A stretch of DNA of 64,000 nucleotides from Clostridium estertheticum (GCF_026650985.1 NZ_CP086239.1:620001-684000); one strand, 5' to 3'; counted from the stretch's first letter, positions 25,507 through 36,482 are shown. The notes: generated by a model not told the origin, from the letters alone. Translations and numbers: made by a program.

Positions 25507-26701
25507 AGTAATAACAGTAACTGCCCTTAATGGGTATATTAAAAAAGTAATAGATAGTGATTTTATATTAAATAATGCTAATGTTAAAGGAGAATTGTCT
25601 AATGTAAAATTACATAGTAGTGGACATATATACTTCTCATTAAAAGATGAATTTGGAAAAGTGAATTGTGTAATGTTTAAATCGCAGGCTCAGAAACTTG
25701 CCATTATACCTAGGGATGGCATGAATGTTATAATTAGAGGAAGAGTTTCGGTTTATGAAAAGGGCGGTGCATATCAAGTTTATTGTGACTCAATGGAGAC
25801 GGATGGAGAAGGGCAATTGTTTTTAGCTTTTCAAAATTTAAAAGAGAAATTACAAAAATTGGGACTGTTTGATGAAGAACATAAAAAAATCTTACCTTCA
25901 TTTCCTAGGAGAATAGGTATAGTTACATCACAAACGGGTGCTGCGGTTAAAGATATTATTAATGTTGCAACAAGACGTAATTCTAATGTTAACATGTTAA
26001 TATACCCAGCGCTTGTTCAAGGAGTAAGTGCTAGTTCTGAAATTGAGCAAGGTATAAAATACTTCAATAATTCAAAAAATGTTGATTTAATTATTATTGC
26101 AAGAGGAGGAGGCTCAATTGAGGAACTATGGGCATTTAATGAAGAAAATTTAGCTTATTCAATATATAATTCTAAGATCCCTATAATTACTGGGATTGGT
26201 CATGAAACTGATTTTACTATAGCAGACTTTGTATGCGACCATAGAGCCCCAACTCCATCTTCCGCTGCAGAAATAGCAGTGAGAAATTTGAAAGATTTAA
26301 ATAATGAAATTAAATCACTTAGAGAACTTTTGTTAAGAACTGTGGAATTTAAGTTTACTAAAGAATATAATAAAATTAATTTACTAAGTAAAACTTTGAA
26401 AGCAAATAATCCCTTGAATTTTATAGTTAACCAATATACGCATATAGATAACTTAAGAGAAAATTTAAATTATAAATTTAATGCAAAAATTTCAATGGAA
26501 AAGCAAAAACTTTCAAAGTTAAATGCTCTAATGAATGCACATAACCCTTTAAATGTATTAAACAGGGGGTATGCAGTGCTTCAAAATGATGAAAATGAGG
26601 TTATTAGTGAAATTAGTATTTTAAGAAATATTAAATATGTAAAGATTACATTAAAGGATGGCACTGCTAGATTTAATATAAGCAATTTGGAGGAGTTATA
26701 A
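25496..26701 (+). CDS. xseA: Exodeoxyribonuclease VII large subunit
   Basis: 401 residues from ATG 25,496 (GGAGGG upstream, inside the folD end). An N-terminal OB fold (NVKGELSNVKLHSSGHIYFSLKD) is followed by the catalytic domain with RGGGSIEELWAFNEENLA and GIGHETDFTIADFVCD, then a coiled-coil region. Exonuclease VII degrades single-stranded DNA from both ends. It shares one base with xseB, so the two subunits are translationally coupled. Confidence 0.96.
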   Translation: MFIKVITVTALNGYIKKVIDSDFILNNANVKGELSNVKLHSSGHIYFSLKDEFGKVNCVMFKSQAQKLAIIPRDGMNVIIRGRVSVYEKGGAYQVYCDSMETDGEGQLFLAFQNLKEKLQKLGLFDEEHKKILPSFPRRIGIVTSQTGAAVKDIINVATRRNSNVNMLIYPALVQGVSASSEIEQGIKYFNNSKNVDLIIIARGGGSIEELWAFNEENLAYSIYNSKIPIITGIGHETDFTIADFVCDHRAPTPSSAAEIAVRNLKDLNNEIKSLRELLLRTVEFKFTKEYNKINLLSKTLKANNPLNFIVNQYTHIDNLRENLNYKFNAKISMEKQKLSKLNALMNAHNPLNVLNRGYAVLQNDENEVISEISILRNIKYVKITLKDGTARFNISNLEEL

Positions 26702-26922
26702 TGGCAAAGAAAAAAGAATCTTATGAAACTATGATGGAAAGGCTTGAAAAAATTGTAGAAGTGATGGATTCAAATGAAGTAACACTCGAAGGAACAATGG
26801 TAAATTATGAGGAAGGCGTCAAGTTATGCAACGATTTGTATAAAATTCTCAATGACACAGAAGGTAAAATAAAAATATTAACAGATGAGGGCGAAAAAGA
26901 TTTTACGCCTAATGTGGAATAG
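26701..26922 (+). CDS. xseB: Exodeoxyribonuclease VII small subunit
   Basis: 73 residues with the XseB helix pair: YETMMERLEKIVEVMDSN, then EGTMVNYEEGVKLCNDLYK. Multiple copies bind the coiled coil of XseA. The start overlaps the xseA stop (TAATG), the usual arrangement. Confidence 0.95.
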   Translation: MAKKKESYETMMERLEKIVEVMDSNEVTLEGTMVNYEEGVKLCNDLYKILNDTEGKIKILTDEGEKDFTPNVE

Positions 26923-26979
26923 ACTAAGAATTAAGTATCTGAAGGTGACTTAATAATTATAATGGAAAGAGGGGATAAA

Positions 26980-27849
26980 ATGAATATACAATTGCTTAGA
27001 GAGTCTGTAGAAAAATGGATAGATGATTATTTTAAAGGTAAGTCTGAAAAGGATAGTAAAAACTTTGAGGCAATGAGTTACAGTATAAAAGTCGGAGGAA
27101 AAAGAGTTAGGCCAATTTTAATGCTTCTTACATATGGTATGTATAAGGAAGATTATAGAGATATATTACCTTTTGCTGCAGCTCTTGAAATGATTCATAC
27201 ATACTCACTTATTCATGATGATTTGCCTTGTATGGATAATGATGATTTACGTCGTGGAAAACCTACAAATCATAAAATTTATGGAGAAGCGATTGCGGTT
27301 CTCGCGGGGGATGGGTTATTAAATGAGGCTATGGTAATAATGCTAGATCAATGTTTAGATGGAAATTTAAACACAATTAAGGCAAGTAATCTTATAGCAA
27401 AAGCTTCTGGGGCAGAGGGTATGATAGCTGGGCAAATTTGTGATATCTTAAGTGAAGGAATGAAAATATCAGAAGAAAAATTATTGTATATGCATAAAAA
27501 CAAAACGGGGGAACTAATTAAAGCGGCGGTAGTATGTGGTGCAACTCTAGGAAATGCTGATGAGACTGATTTATGTTATTTAAAAGAATATGGTGATAAA
27601 TTAGGTCTAGCATTTCAAATAAAGGATGATATATTAGATGTAATTGGTGATGTTGCTATTCTAGGAAAGAATACAAAAAGTGATGAATTTAATAATAAAA
27701 CTACTTTTATAACAATGTATGGTTTAGAAAAATGCAAGCAAAAGTGTAATGATTTAACCCAGGAGTGTTTTAAAATATTAAAACAAATTAAGGTGAATAC
27801 TAAATATTTAGAAGAAATTACGGAATCTTTATTGAGAAGGGAATATTAA
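26980..27849 (+). CDS. ispA: Polyprenyl (farnesyl/geranyl) diphosphate synthase
   Basis: 289 residues from ATG 26,980 (AGAGGGG upstream). It has the first aspartate-rich motif HDDLPCMDNDDLRRG, the KTGELIKAA segment and the second motif FQIKDDILD, so it condenses isopentenyl diphosphate with allylic primers. The short-chain (FPP) type is inferred from the gene set xseB-ispA-dxs, standard in Firmicutes; chain length was not tested. Confidence 0.94.
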   Translation: MNIQLLRESVEKWIDDYFKGKSEKDSKNFEAMSYSIKVGGKRVRPILMLLTYGMYKEDYRDILPFAAALEMIHTYSLIHDDLPCMDNDDLRRGKPTNHKIYGEAIAVLAGDGLLNEAMVIMLDQCLDGNLNTIKASNLIAKASGAEGMIAGQICDILSEGMKISEEKLLYMHKNKTGELIKAAVVCGATLGNADETDLCYLKEYGDKLGLAFQIKDDILDVIGDVAILGKNTKSDEFNNKTTFITMYGLEKCKQKCNDLTQECFKILKQIKVNTKYLEEITESLLRREY

Positions 27850-28003
27850 AAATAAAACAACTATTTTTAACTATTAAGCAATTTCAATATGTCATTAAAT
27901 GGGTTTTATAGTCGAAATAGCTTTTGAATTAAATAATATTATATGATATAATATTTCCATAAATGTGGGTGAAATAATATATTTTATAAAAGAGGATAGA
28001 TAT

Positions 28004-29866
28004 ATGAGTAAAATACTAGAAAATTTTAATGATATAAATGAAATAAAAAAAATGACTATACAAGAGCTAGATGATTTTGCAAAGGAAATTAGAGACTTTT
28101 TAATTGAAAAAGTCTCTAAAACGGGAGGACATCTAGCTTCTAATTTGGGCGTAGTGGAATTAACATTAAGCTTATATAATGTTTTTGATTTTGATAAAGA
28201 TAAATTAATATGGGATGTAGGACACCAATCATATGTACATAAAATTCTTACGGGAAGAAAAGATAAATTTGATCTACTTAGAAATTATGGTGGATTAAGT
28301 GGCTTTCCGAAAAGAGAAGAAAGTAAATATGATGTATTTGAAGCGGGACATAGTAGTACTTCTATTTCAGCAGGGGCTGGCATTGCAAGGGCTCGTGATT
28401 TACAAAAGGGAGACTATAATGTCATTTCAGTTATAGGTGATGGGGCTCTTACAGGTGGTATGTCTTTTGAGGCATTAAACGATATAGGATTTAGAAAAAC
28501 TAAAATGATTATTGTGCTAAATGATAATCAAATGTCTATATCTAAAAATGTGGGAGGCATGTCCAGATATTTAAGTCAATTTAGGATTGACCCAACTTAT
28601 AATAGAATTAAAAAAGAAATAAATTCTACGCTTAGAAAGATCCCTAGTGTAGGTGATGGAATGATTAATTCAATTCAAAAGATAAAAAACGGAATTAAAC
28701 AGGTAGTGGTTCCAGGAATGTTATTTGAAAATATGGGTATAACTTATTTAGGTCCTATAGATGGACATGATATTAAAGAAATAAGTAAGGTTTTAAAACT
28801 TGCAAAAAAAACAGATGGACCTGTGATTATCCATGTAATAACTAAAAAAGGCAAGGGTTATAAATTTGCTGAGGAGCAGCCAAATAAATTTCATAGTATG
28901 GGTCCATTTAATCCATCAAATGGAGAATTATGTAGTAGTCACAAGGAAAGTTATTCTGAGGCATTTGGGGAGCAGATTGTAACTCTAGCAAAGGAAAACA
29001 AAAATATAGTGGCAATAACAGCGGCAATGCCAGAAGGTACAGGATTGGAATCGTTTTCAAAAAAATTTAGCAATAGACTTTTCGATGTGGGTATTGCAGA
29101 GCAACATGCAGTTACTATGGCTGCAGGGATGGCTTCACAAGGACTTAAACCGATTTTTGCAGTTTACTCTACATTTTTACAACGAGCGTATGACCAAATT
29201 TTACATGATGTATGTATTCAAAAATTACCTGTTATTTTTGCAATTGATAGGGCAGGCATTGTTGGACAAGATGGGGAAACACATCAAGGAATATTTGATT
29301 TATCATATTTATCGCATATTCCAAATATGACAATTATGGCTCCTAAATGTATAGGAGAACTTAAGACAATGCTTACGTTTGCAGTCAAGCAAGATTATCC
29401 AATTGCTATAAGATACCCTAGAGGTGGAGATAACCCAAATGTTAAAATGTCTCCTATTAATGACTTTACGAGGGGGAAATGGGAGACTCTGCTTGGCGGT
29501 GGTAAAATAGCATTTATAGCCACAGGTAAAATGGTGCAAAATGCAATATTAGTTAGAGAAAAATTATTGAATATGGGAATAGAAGCTACTGTAGTTAATG
29601 CATGTTTTATCAAACCTATTGATAAAACACTACTATTAGATCTTGTAGATAAAAAATACTCTTTAGTGACTATTGAGGATAATATAGTTCATGGTGGATT
29701 AGGTTCTTTAGTATTAGAATATGTGAATTCATTGAACAAGAAGGCGAGGGTAATTAATTTAGGATTTAATGATGAATTTGTTCCACATGGGTCAGTTGAT
29801 ATACTGTATAAGTTATATAAACTAGATGTGGATGGAATTTTTGATAGCATTTTAAAATTAGTTTAA
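28004..29866 (+). CDS. dxs: 1-deoxy-D-xylulose-5-phosphate synthase
   Basis: 620 residues from ATG 28,004 (AAGAGGATA upstream; an upstream in-frame start at 27,965 is less likely). The thiamine diphosphate motif [18 protein letters not shown], the [14 protein letters not shown] region with its catalytic His, and the pyrimidine-domain segment [15 protein letters not shown] are intact. It catalyses the first step of the MEP isoprenoid pathway from pyruvate and glyceraldehyde 3-phosphate, feeding the adjacent ispA product. Confidence 0.97.
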   Translation: MSKILENFNDINEIKKMTIQELDDFAKEIRDFLIEKVSKTGGHLASNLGVVELTLSLYNVFDFDKDKLIWDVGHQSYVHKILTGRKDKFDLLRNYGGLSGFPKREESKYDVFEAGHSSTSISAGAGIARARDLQKGDYNVISVIGDGALTGGMSFEALNDIGFRKTKMIIVLNDNQMSISKNVGGMSRYLSQFRIDPTYNRIKKEINSTLRKIPSVGDGMINSIQKIKNGIKQVVVPGMLFENMGITYLGPIDGHDIKEISKVLKLAKKTDGPVIIHVITKKGKGYKFAEEQPNKFHSMGPFNPSNGELCSSHKESYSEAFGEQIVTLAKENKNIVAITAAMPEGTGLESFSKKFSNRLFDVGIAEQHAVTMAAGMASQGLKPIFAVYSTFLQRAYDQILHDVCIQKLPVIFAIDRAGIVGQDGETHQGIFDLSYLSHIPNMTIMAPKCIGELKTMLTFAVKQDYPIAIRYPRGGDNPNVKMSPINDFTRGKWETLLGGGKIAFIATGKMVQNAILVREKLLNMGIEATVVNACFIKPIDKTLLLDLVDKKYSLVTIEDNIVHGGLGSLVLEYVNSLNKKARVINLGFNDEFVPHGSVDILYKLYKLDVDGIFDSILKLV

Positions 29867-29897
29867 CTACATTTTAGTAGGGATTAAGGAGTTTTTT

Positions 29898-30725
29898 ATG
29901 ATAGAAAATAGAGAGAGATTAGATGTTATTGTGGTTGAAAGAGGCATTTTGTTTTCAAGAGAAAGAGCAAAGGAAAATATTATTGCTGGAAATATATTTG
30001 TCGATGGTATTAGGACTACTAAATGCGGGAAAAAAATTGATGTTACATCTAGCATTGAGTTTATTGGTAAAGACATCCCTTATGTTAGTAGGGGGGGGCT
30101 TAAACTTCAAAAGGCTATAGATGCCTTTAAGATTGATCTTAATGATAAAGTTTGCCTGGATATAGGCGCATCTACAGGAGGGTTTACAGACTGCATGCTC
30201 CAACATGGAGCATGCAGGGTATACTCGATAGATGTTGGAATAAATCAGCTAGATGATAAGTTGAGAGGTGACTCTCGAGTAGTTTCTATGGAGAAAACAA
30301 ATATCAGATATTTAAATAAAGAGAGCATTTGTGAACTTGCAGATTTTGCAAGTATTGATGTATCATTTATATCGCTTGAAAAAGTTATTCCTAATTTATT
30401 AAATTTATTGAAAAATGATGGTAGTGTTGTGGCATTACTTAAGCCACAATTTGAAGTAGGCATAGGTGTAGTAAATAAAAAAGGTGTGGTTAAAAAACCT
30501 AGTGATCATATAGATGTAATAGTTGGAGTATTAAATTTACTTAAAAGCCTTAATGTAAAGGTTATTAATGTTGATTATTCATCAATAAAAGGGCCTAATG
30601 GAAATATTGAGTATCTAGTTTATTTTACTAAATCTAAAAATAACTATGCTGATTATGTTGAAGATAACGTAGCTTTATTAGTTAGTGAGGCCCATAGAAG
30701 TTTAAATTGTCTCAAACGGGAATAA
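29898..30725 (+). CDS. tlyA: TlyA family rRNA 2'-O-methyltransferase
   Basis: 275 residues: an S4 RNA-binding domain (LDVIVVERGILFSRERAKE, residues 6 to 65), then an FtsJ/RrmJ-like methyltransferase with VSRGGLKLQKAI and the SAM loop LDIGASTGGFTDCML, ending with KGPNGNIEYL. TlyA methylates ribosomal RNA ribose in some bacteria; older annotations call it hemolysin. Placed between dxs and nadK as usual in clostridia. Confidence 0.94.
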   Translation: MIENRERLDVIVVERGILFSRERAKENIIAGNIFVDGIRTTKCGKKIDVTSSIEFIGKDIPYVSRGGLKLQKAIDAFKIDLNDKVCLDIGASTGGFTDCMLQHGACRVYSIDVGINQLDDKLRGDSRVVSMEKTNIRYLNKESICELADFASIDVSFISLEKVIPNLLNLLKNDGSVVALLKPQFEVGIGVVNKKGVVKKPSDHIDVIVGVLNLLKSLNVKVINVDYSSIKGPNGNIEYLVYFTKSKNNYADYVEDNVALLVSEAHRSLNCLKRE

Positions 30726-30761
30726 TTTATAGTGTGTGTTACAAAATGGTAAGGAGGAAAT

Positions 30762-31643
30762 ATGAAAAACATTGGCATTAATATAAATACCACTAAAGAC
30801 AAGGATGGTAAAATCGGTGAATATGTAAAAAATATTATTAGCCAATATATAGATGATACTAATATATTTGTGTTTAAAGATTCCATTGGACTTGAAAATA
30901 TTAAATACAACTATTTGGATATTATTGTTGCTTTAGGTGGAGATGGGACTATTTTAAGAACATCTCGGAATTTAAATAACTCCAATATTCCAATACTAGG
31001 AGTGAATATTGGAAATTTAGGATTTCTATCTAGTGTGGAACTACTAGAATTTGAAACTGCCATGAAAAGATTTATTAATGATGATTATTATGTAGAGGAT
31101 AGAATGATGCTTAATTGCACTTTGCCAAATAGGAATGAACTTGAAAAATATACGGCACTTAATGATATTGTTGTATCAAAGGGAACACTTGCGAGAGTTG
31201 TTAAATATGAACTTCATATAGATAATAAGTTTTACATCGATTTTACAGGTGATGGACTTATAATAGCTACCCCAACAGGATCTACAGCATACTCTCTATC
31301 AGCAGGTGGGCCTATAATATATCCTAACCTAGATGTTATAGAGGTAACACCTATTTGTCCATTATCGTTATCTATGAGAACTATAGTGCTAGATAGCAAA
31401 AGTGAAATAACTGTAAATATAAAATGTAAACATGAAAGTATATTTTTGACATTAGATGGCCAAAGAGCAATAAAACTAAATAGTTATGAAAAAATACTGG
31501 TAAGTGTTTCAGATCAAAAATGTAGATTAGTTAAATTTAATGATTATAATTATTTTGGTATTTTGAGGAAAAAAATAATTTCTAGAACAGCAGATTGTGA
31601 GGGAGAAAAAGATGAAGATATCGCGTCATGCAAAAATAATTGA
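30762..31643 (+). CDS. nadK: NAD kinase
   Basis: 293 residues with the NAD kinase motifs ALGGDGTILRTSR, NIGNLGFLSS and DGLIIATPTGSTAYSLSAGG. It phosphorylates NAD to NADP using ATP or polyphosphate. The C-terminus overlaps the argR start by 32 bp. Start ATG follows AAGGAGGAAAT. Confidence 0.96.
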   Translation: MKNIGININTTKDKDGKIGEYVKNIISQYIDDTNIFVFKDSIGLENIKYNYLDIIVALGGDGTILRTSRNLNNSNIPILGVNIGNLGFLSSVELLEFETAMKRFINDDYYVEDRMMLNCTLPNRNELEKYTALNDIVVSKGTLARVVKYELHIDNKFYIDFTGDGLIIATPTGSTAYSLSAGGPIIYPNLDVIEVTPICPLSLSMRTIVLDSKSEITVNIKCKHESIFLTLDGQRAIKLNSYEKILVSVSDQKCRLVKFNDYNYFGILRKKIISRTADCEGEKDEDIASCKNN

Positions 31644-32064
31644 GATCATTCAGTCTAAAGATGTTGAAACTCAAGAACAGTTAGCACAAGAATTAAAAAA
31701 CAATGGGTTTGATATTACTCAGGCAACTGTTTCTAGGGATATAAAGGAACTAAAATTAATTAAGGTTATGAATGCACATGGAACTCACATATATTCGACT
31801 AGTTCTCCGGGTGATAGCTTTTTATCAAACAAATTGGTTAATATTTTTTCTCAAACCGTTTTGTATGTTGATAATGTAGATAAATTTATAGTGCTTAAGA
31901 CAATATCAGGAGCTGGTGCTGCGGCAGCTGAAGCCTTAGATTCTTTGAAGTTCAGTGGGATTGTAGGTACAGTAGCTGGAGATAACACTGTTTTTATTTT
32001 AGTTAGAAGAGAAGAAGATTGTAAAGAGATAATTCAAAAGGTTAAAAAAATGATTAGTGAATAG
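31612..32064 (+). CDS. argR: Arginine repressor
   Basis: 150 residues from ATG 31,612 (GGGAG upstream, inside nadK). An N-terminal winged helix (KIIEIIQSKDVETQEQLAQE, then ATVSRDIKELKLIK) is followed by the hexamerisation and arginine-binding domain (LKTISGAGAAAAEALD, GTVAGDNTVFILV). It controls arginine biosynthesis and catabolism. The position between nadK and recN is conserved. Confidence 0.96.
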   Translation: MKISRHAKIIEIIQSKDVETQEQLAQELKNNGFDITQATVSRDIKELKLIKVMNAHGTHIYSTSSPGDSFLSNKLVNIFSQTVLYVDNVDKFIVLKTISGAGAAAAEALDSLKFSGIVGTVAGDNTVFILVRREEDCKEIIQKVKKMISE

Positions 32065-32075
32065 GAGGAATAAGT

Positions 32076-33764
32076 ATGCTCCTACAATTAAATATTATGA
32101 ATTTTGCCCTAATTGAAAAATTAAGCATCAATTTTGAAAGAGGTTTTAATGTTCTTTCAGGTGAAACTGGAGCAGGAAAATCAATTCTAATTGATGCTAT
32201 AAATTATGTATTAGGGGGTAAATTTAATAAGAGCTTAATTAGAACAGGGGAAAATAAAACTTATGTAGAGGCTATTTTTACTATAGATAACCAAAATAGT
32301 AGGAATGTTTTAGAAGAGATGGATATTGATTATGAGGATACAGTATTCATAAGTCGTGAGACTTTTCAATCTGGGAAAAGTATTGCTAAAGTTAATGGTA
32401 AATCATTGCTACTCTCAAAAGTTAAATATATTAGTAAAAATCTACTAGATATTCATGGTCAACATGATAACCATAACTTATTAGATAAAGCTAATCATAT
32501 ATTTTATGTGGATTCTTTTGGTAATGAGAGGCTCAGAACTGCTATTATTGAATATAATGACAAATATACAAGAATGATTAGTATAAAAAATAGAATTATT
32601 AAACTTGAAGGTAATGAAGGAGAACGAGATAAGAGAATTGATTTTTTAAATTATCAGTTAGAAGAGATTAAAAATGCTAATCTCAAAATTGGTGAAGATG
32701 AGGAACTTTTAGAAAAATATGCAATAGTTAGTAATTCTGAAAACTTGGAGAAGCATTTATCAAGAAGTTATCAATTATTATACACTAGTGATGAGGAAAA
32801 TCCCTCAGTATTGTATAACTTAGCTATTGCCATAAAAGAACTTCGAACTATTGAAAAACATATGGATAAAATAAAAGAAATTACAGATTCTATTGAAGAA
32901 AGTTATTTTAATATTGAGGAAAATATCACAGAAATCAGAGACTTAAAAGAGTCAATTTATTATGATGAAAAAGAATTGGAATATATGAATAGTAGGATAA
33001 GCCAAATTAATAATTGTAAGAAGAAGTATGGACCTACTATAAAAGAAATTTATGAATATAGAGATAAAATTGATGTTGAGTATGAAGAATTAACTAATAG
33101 TAGTGAAATAATCGTTTCTCTTAAAAAAGAAAAAATAGCTCTTGAGGGTGAAATGAGGATTATAGCAAATGAAATTCATGAAATTAGATGTGAGACAGCG
33201 AAAAATCTTCAAAATAAAATAAAACATGAGCTTAATTATATTGGACTTGAAAAAAGTAAATTTTTTATTGAAGTAAAGCTTACAGATGAATTTTATAAAA
33301 ATGGTTGCGATAAAGTTCAATTTTGTATAGCTACCAACCCAGGTGAACCATTAAATCCTTTAGAAGAAATAGTGTCTGGGGGAGAATTATCACGTATTAT
33401 GCTTGCACTTAAAACTGTGTTCGTGGATAAGGATGAAATACCCACTGTTATATTTGATGAAATAGATACTGGCATTAGTGGCAGGATTGCGCAATGTGTT
33501 GCAGAAAAAATGTATCTAATATCATTAAACCATCAAATTTTTTGCGTAACCCATTTGCCTCAAATAGCTAGTATGGCAGATATAAATTATCTAATATCCA
33601 AAAATGTTATAAATGATAAAACATATACTAATATTATACGAATGAATGATAATGAAAAACAACAAGAAATAGCTAGAATGATAGGTGGTACAGAGGTTAC
33701 TAAATTAACATTAGAAAATTCTAAGGAAATGATAAATTTGGCTAATGATCGAAAGAAAAAATAG
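32076..33764 (+). CDS. recN: DNA repair protein RecN
   Basis: 562 residues, SMC-like: Walker A LSGETGAGKSILIDAI (about 27 to 42), the central coiled coils, ABC signature VSGGELSRIMLALK and Walker B PTVIFDEIDTGISG, then THLPQIASMAD. RecN gathers double-strand breaks for recombination repair. Start ATG after AGGAGGAA. Confidence 0.97.
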   Translation: MLLQLNIMNFALIEKLSINFERGFNVLSGETGAGKSILIDAINYVLGGKFNKSLIRTGENKTYVEAIFTIDNQNSRNVLEEMDIDYEDTVFISRETFQSGKSIAKVNGKSLLLSKVKYISKNLLDIHGQHDNHNLLDKANHIFYVDSFGNERLRTAIIEYNDKYTRMISIKNRIIKLEGNEGERDKRIDFLNYQLEEIKNANLKIGEDEELLEKYAIVSNSENLEKHLSRSYQLLYTSDEENPSVLYNLAIAIKELRTIEKHMDKIKEITDSIEESYFNIEENITEIRDLKESIYYDEKELEYMNSRISQINNCKKKYGPTIKEIYEYRDKIDVEYEELTNSSEIIVSLKKEKIALEGEMRIIANEIHEIRCETAKNLQNKIKHELNYIGLEKSKFFIEVKLTDEFYKNGCDKVQFCIATNPGEPLNPLEEIVSGGELSRIMLALKTVFVDKDEIPTVIFDEIDTGISGRIAQCVAEKMYLISLNHQIFCVTHLPQIASMADINYLISKNVINDKTYTNIIRMNDNEKQQEIARMIGGTEVTKLTLENSKEMINLANDRKKK

Positions 33765-33813
33765 TTTTGATTTTTATAAGAATATAGTAATAAATATTTA
33801 TATAAAAGGGAAA

Positions 33814-33846
33814 AATAAAGTCATTATATGTGACTTTATTTTTTTT
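33814..33846 (+). terminator. Terminator of the folD-to-recN gene cluster
   Basis: AATAAAGTCA pairs with TGACTTTATT (ending 33,840), followed by a T-run. The rest of the 360-bp gap to spoIVB is A+T-rich promoter DNA in which I cannot fix an element. Confidence 0.9.
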
Positions 33847-34125
33847 GTTTTTAAAGTTACTGGAATTATAAACTTTGTTATTTTTAATAATTTATAAAAA
33901 TCTTATAAAATTCTAAATGTGGGTAATATTATAATCAAATTTAATGAAATAGTTCAATGTTGTATTATATATAAAATAATTGAAATACAGAAGAATTTTT
34001 TTAATTTATCATAATTTAGTTTTGAATCTATGTCTTTGACTGTTTTTGAATTAATATTATAGCATAATATGAGATTGTGAGGGTAACTTAAATTTATAAC
34101 TATAAGAGAAAAGGAGATAAAGCTT

Positions 34126-35349
34126 ATGAAAAAAAGATTGAATATATTTTGCTTACTTATAACACCAATACTAATAATTGCTTTAGGTGTTTGCTACCAA
34201 AGTCAAAGTATAGCTGTTTCTGCATTTGACAAACCAATACAAACTTTATATTCTAAAAACATTATAAATGCAAAAGTAAATACAAATAATGTTCTTTCAA
34301 ATCATTATATAATTGAAAAAGACAAAAAATCAAAAGAAGATACAGATAAGATGTTAAAAGCGAAATCAACTTTTGTAACGGAAAATCAAGATATAATGGT
34401 TTATCCAGGAGGGCAACCAATTGGTGTTAAACTAAATACTAAGGGCGTTTTAGTAGTGGCTTTATCTGATATTGATGGTATTAAGGGTAAAACACAGAGT
34501 CCTGCTTCAAATGCCGGTGTAGAAATAGGAGATAGTATTATAGAAATAAATAATATTGTTATAAATCACGCCGAGGATATAAGTCGATTTGTTAATAAAG
34601 AAAAAAATCCGGAGCTTACACTAAAAATACAACGTAGAAATGGTTCCAAGCTTTTTGATATAAAGGTTAAACCTACTATTGATTCCACAGATGGTAAACA
34701 AAAAATTGGGTTATGGGTAAGAGATTCTACTGCGGGCGTTGGGACGTTAACATTATATGATAGTAAAACTAACAAATTTGCAGCTTTAGGTCACCCAATT
34801 ACAGATTCTGATACTGGAACAATATTAAGTATTAATAATGGTGTAATAATATCATCTAATATAGTTTCTATAAAAAAAGGTACGAAAGGAACACCGGGAG
34901 AGTTAAGAGGCCTTTTTATAGATGAAAACAAAATAAAAGGTCAATTAATAAACAATACAGAATGTGGTATATTTGGTAATGGAACTAAAAGTCTTATAAA
35001 TAATAAATTTAATAAACCTATGAAAATAGGTCTTAGAAATGAGATAAAAGAAGGCGAAGCACAAATTTTAACTACTATTAATGGTAATGAGCCGGAATTA
35101 TTTAAAATAGAAATTCAAAAGCTATTGCCACAAGATATACCAGGCTCAAAAAGCATGATAATTAAAATTACAGATCCTAGACTTTTAGAGAAAACAGGAG
35201 GCATAGTGCAAGGTATGAGTGGTAGTCCAATAATTCAAAACAATAAAATTGTTGGAGCGGTTACTCATGTTTTAATTAATAAACCTGACGTTGGATATGG
35301 TATATACATTGAGTGGATGTTGAAAGATGCAGGCATTTTATCAAAATAA
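34126..35349 (+). CDS. spoIVB: SpoIVB serine peptidase
   Basis: 407 residues: N-terminal membrane or signal segment, a PDZ domain (SPASNAGVEIGDSIIEINN, about residues 125 to 185) and an S55 peptidase domain with AALGHPI (His) and QGMSGSPIIQN (Ser). Secreted from the forespore, it cleaves SpoIVFA to trigger sigma-K processing in species that have that pathway. It precedes spo0A in all typical clostridial genomes. Start ATG after AAGGAGATAA. Confidence 0.95.
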   Translation: MKKRLNIFCLLITPILIIALGVCYQSQSIAVSAFDKPIQTLYSKNIINAKVNTNNVLSNHYIIEKDKKSKEDTDKMLKAKSTFVTENQDIMVYPGGQPIGVKLNTKGVLVVALSDIDGIKGKTQSPASNAGVEIGDSIIEINNIVINHAEDISRFVNKEKNPELTLKIQRRNGSKLFDIKVKPTIDSTDGKQKIGLWVRDSTAGVGTLTLYDSKTNKFAALGHPITDSDTGTILSINNGVIISSNIVSIKKGTKGTPGELRGLFIDENKIKGQLINNTECGIFGNGTKSLINNKFNKPMKIGLRNEIKEGEAQILTTINGNEPELFKIEIQKLLPQDIPGSKSMIIKITDPRLLEKTGGIVQGMSGSPIIQNNKIVGAVTHVLINKPDVGYGIYIEWMLKDAGILSK

Positions 35350-35422
35350 CTAGCATTATCTAAAAAAAAGAGGTAAAATAGATATAATGAGATATAGAGT
35401 AGCATATGTTATCCTATACATT

Positions 35423-35462
35423 ACAAATAAATGATAATTTATCATTTATTTGTAATATTTTT
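35423..35462 (+). terminator. Long perfect hairpin terminator between spoIVB and spo0A
   Basis: A 15-bp perfect stem (35,423-35,437 with 35,439-35,453), then AATATTTTTTTT. Confidence 0.85.
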
Positions 35463-35473
35463 TTTAATATAAG

Positions 35474-35502
35474 AAGGAATTGTAATTCTTTTGTCGAATT
35501 AA
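35474..35502 (+). promoter_or_regulatory. spo0A promoter: sigma-H-like elements with overlapping 0A box
   Basis: AAGGAATT (35,474-35,481) and GTCGAATTA (35,493-35,501) match the -35 and -10 patterns of sigma-H at standard spacing. TGTCGAA (35,492-35,498) is the core Spo0A binding box and overlaps the -10. This suggests direct feedback of Spo0A on its own promoter. Confidence 0.6.
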
Positions 35503-35547
35503 TATTTGTTAAGATATGGGAATTCATTTATAAAGGGGAGTTAGAAT

Positions 35548-36363
35548 ATGGAAGAACCAAGAATTAGTGTGCTTATTGCAGATGATAATAAAGAGTTTTG
35601 TAATATTTTAAATGATTATTTGCTAAGCCAAAGAGATATTATGGTTACAGGTATTGCAAAAGATGGAATAGAGGCTCTTAAGCTAATAAAAGAGAGAAAA
35701 CCTGATCTAGTAGTATTGGATATAATAATGCCACATTTAGATGGTCTTGGGGTACTTGAAAGATTAGGCAGTATGGATCTTAATCCAATACCTAAAATAA
35801 TAGTTTTATCTGCAGTGGGGCAAGATAAAATAACACAAAGGGCTATAGCGCTTGGAGCAGATTATTATGTAGTAAAACCTTTTGATATGGAAGTTTTCAC
35901 AAAACGAATAAGGCAAATGTTTAACAATACGATTTCTAGTGATAATAGTAAAAAATCAATTTCTTTTATTGATACAACGGAAGCTAGGAAAAGCAACCGG
36001 AATGAACCTATGGATCTAGAAGCTGAAATAACAAATATAATACATGAAATTGGAGTGCCAGCCCATATTAAGGGATATATGTATTTAAGAGAAGCAATTA
36101 CTATGGTAGTAAATGATATTGAACTTTTATCTGCAGTTACGAAGGAATTATACCCATCTATTGCTAAAAAGTTTAATACTACTGCTAGCAGGGTGGAGAG
36201 AGCAATAAGACATGCTATAGAAGTAGCATGGGGACGTGGTCAAGTTGAAACTATAAACAAAATATTTGGTTATACCGTTCATAATGCTAAAGGTAAACCA
36301 ACTAATAGCGAATTTATAGCAATGGTTGCTGATAAGCTAAGATTACAAAATAGGGTTAGTTAA
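35548..36363 (+). CDS. spo0A: Sporulation master response regulator Spo0A
   Basis: 271 residues: receiver domain with ADDN (acidic pocket), phosphorylation Asp58 in [12 protein letters not shown] and the conserved Lys in YYVVKPFD, then the effector domain with [19 protein letters not shown] and the recognition helix region [20 protein letters not shown]. Phosphorylated Spo0A starts sporulation and also controls solventogenesis or toxin genes in clostridia. A mobile element carrying a Spo0E-like phosphatase sits directly downstream. Confidence 0.98.
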   Translation: MEEPRISVLIADDNKEFCNILNDYLLSQRDIMVTGIAKDGIEALKLIKERKPDLVVLDIIMPHLDGLGVLERLGSMDLNPIPKIIVLSAVGQDKITQRAIALGADYYVVKPFDMEVFTKRIRQMFNNTISSDNSKKSISFIDTTEARKSNRNEPMDLEAEITNIIHEIGVPAHIKGYMYLREAITMVVNDIELLSAVTKELYPSIAKKFNTTASRVERAIRHAIEVAWGRGQVETINKIFGYTVHNAKGKPTNSEFIAMVADKLRLQNRVS

Positions 36364-36482
36364 ATGGCTTATATAAACGGTTAAGAGGTAATTGAAAAGC
36401 AATAAACTGTACAAATAGCGTCATAAAAATATGGTTAATTGTATAAAAAAAGTGTATAAGTTCTTAAAAGATAATCAATAGA

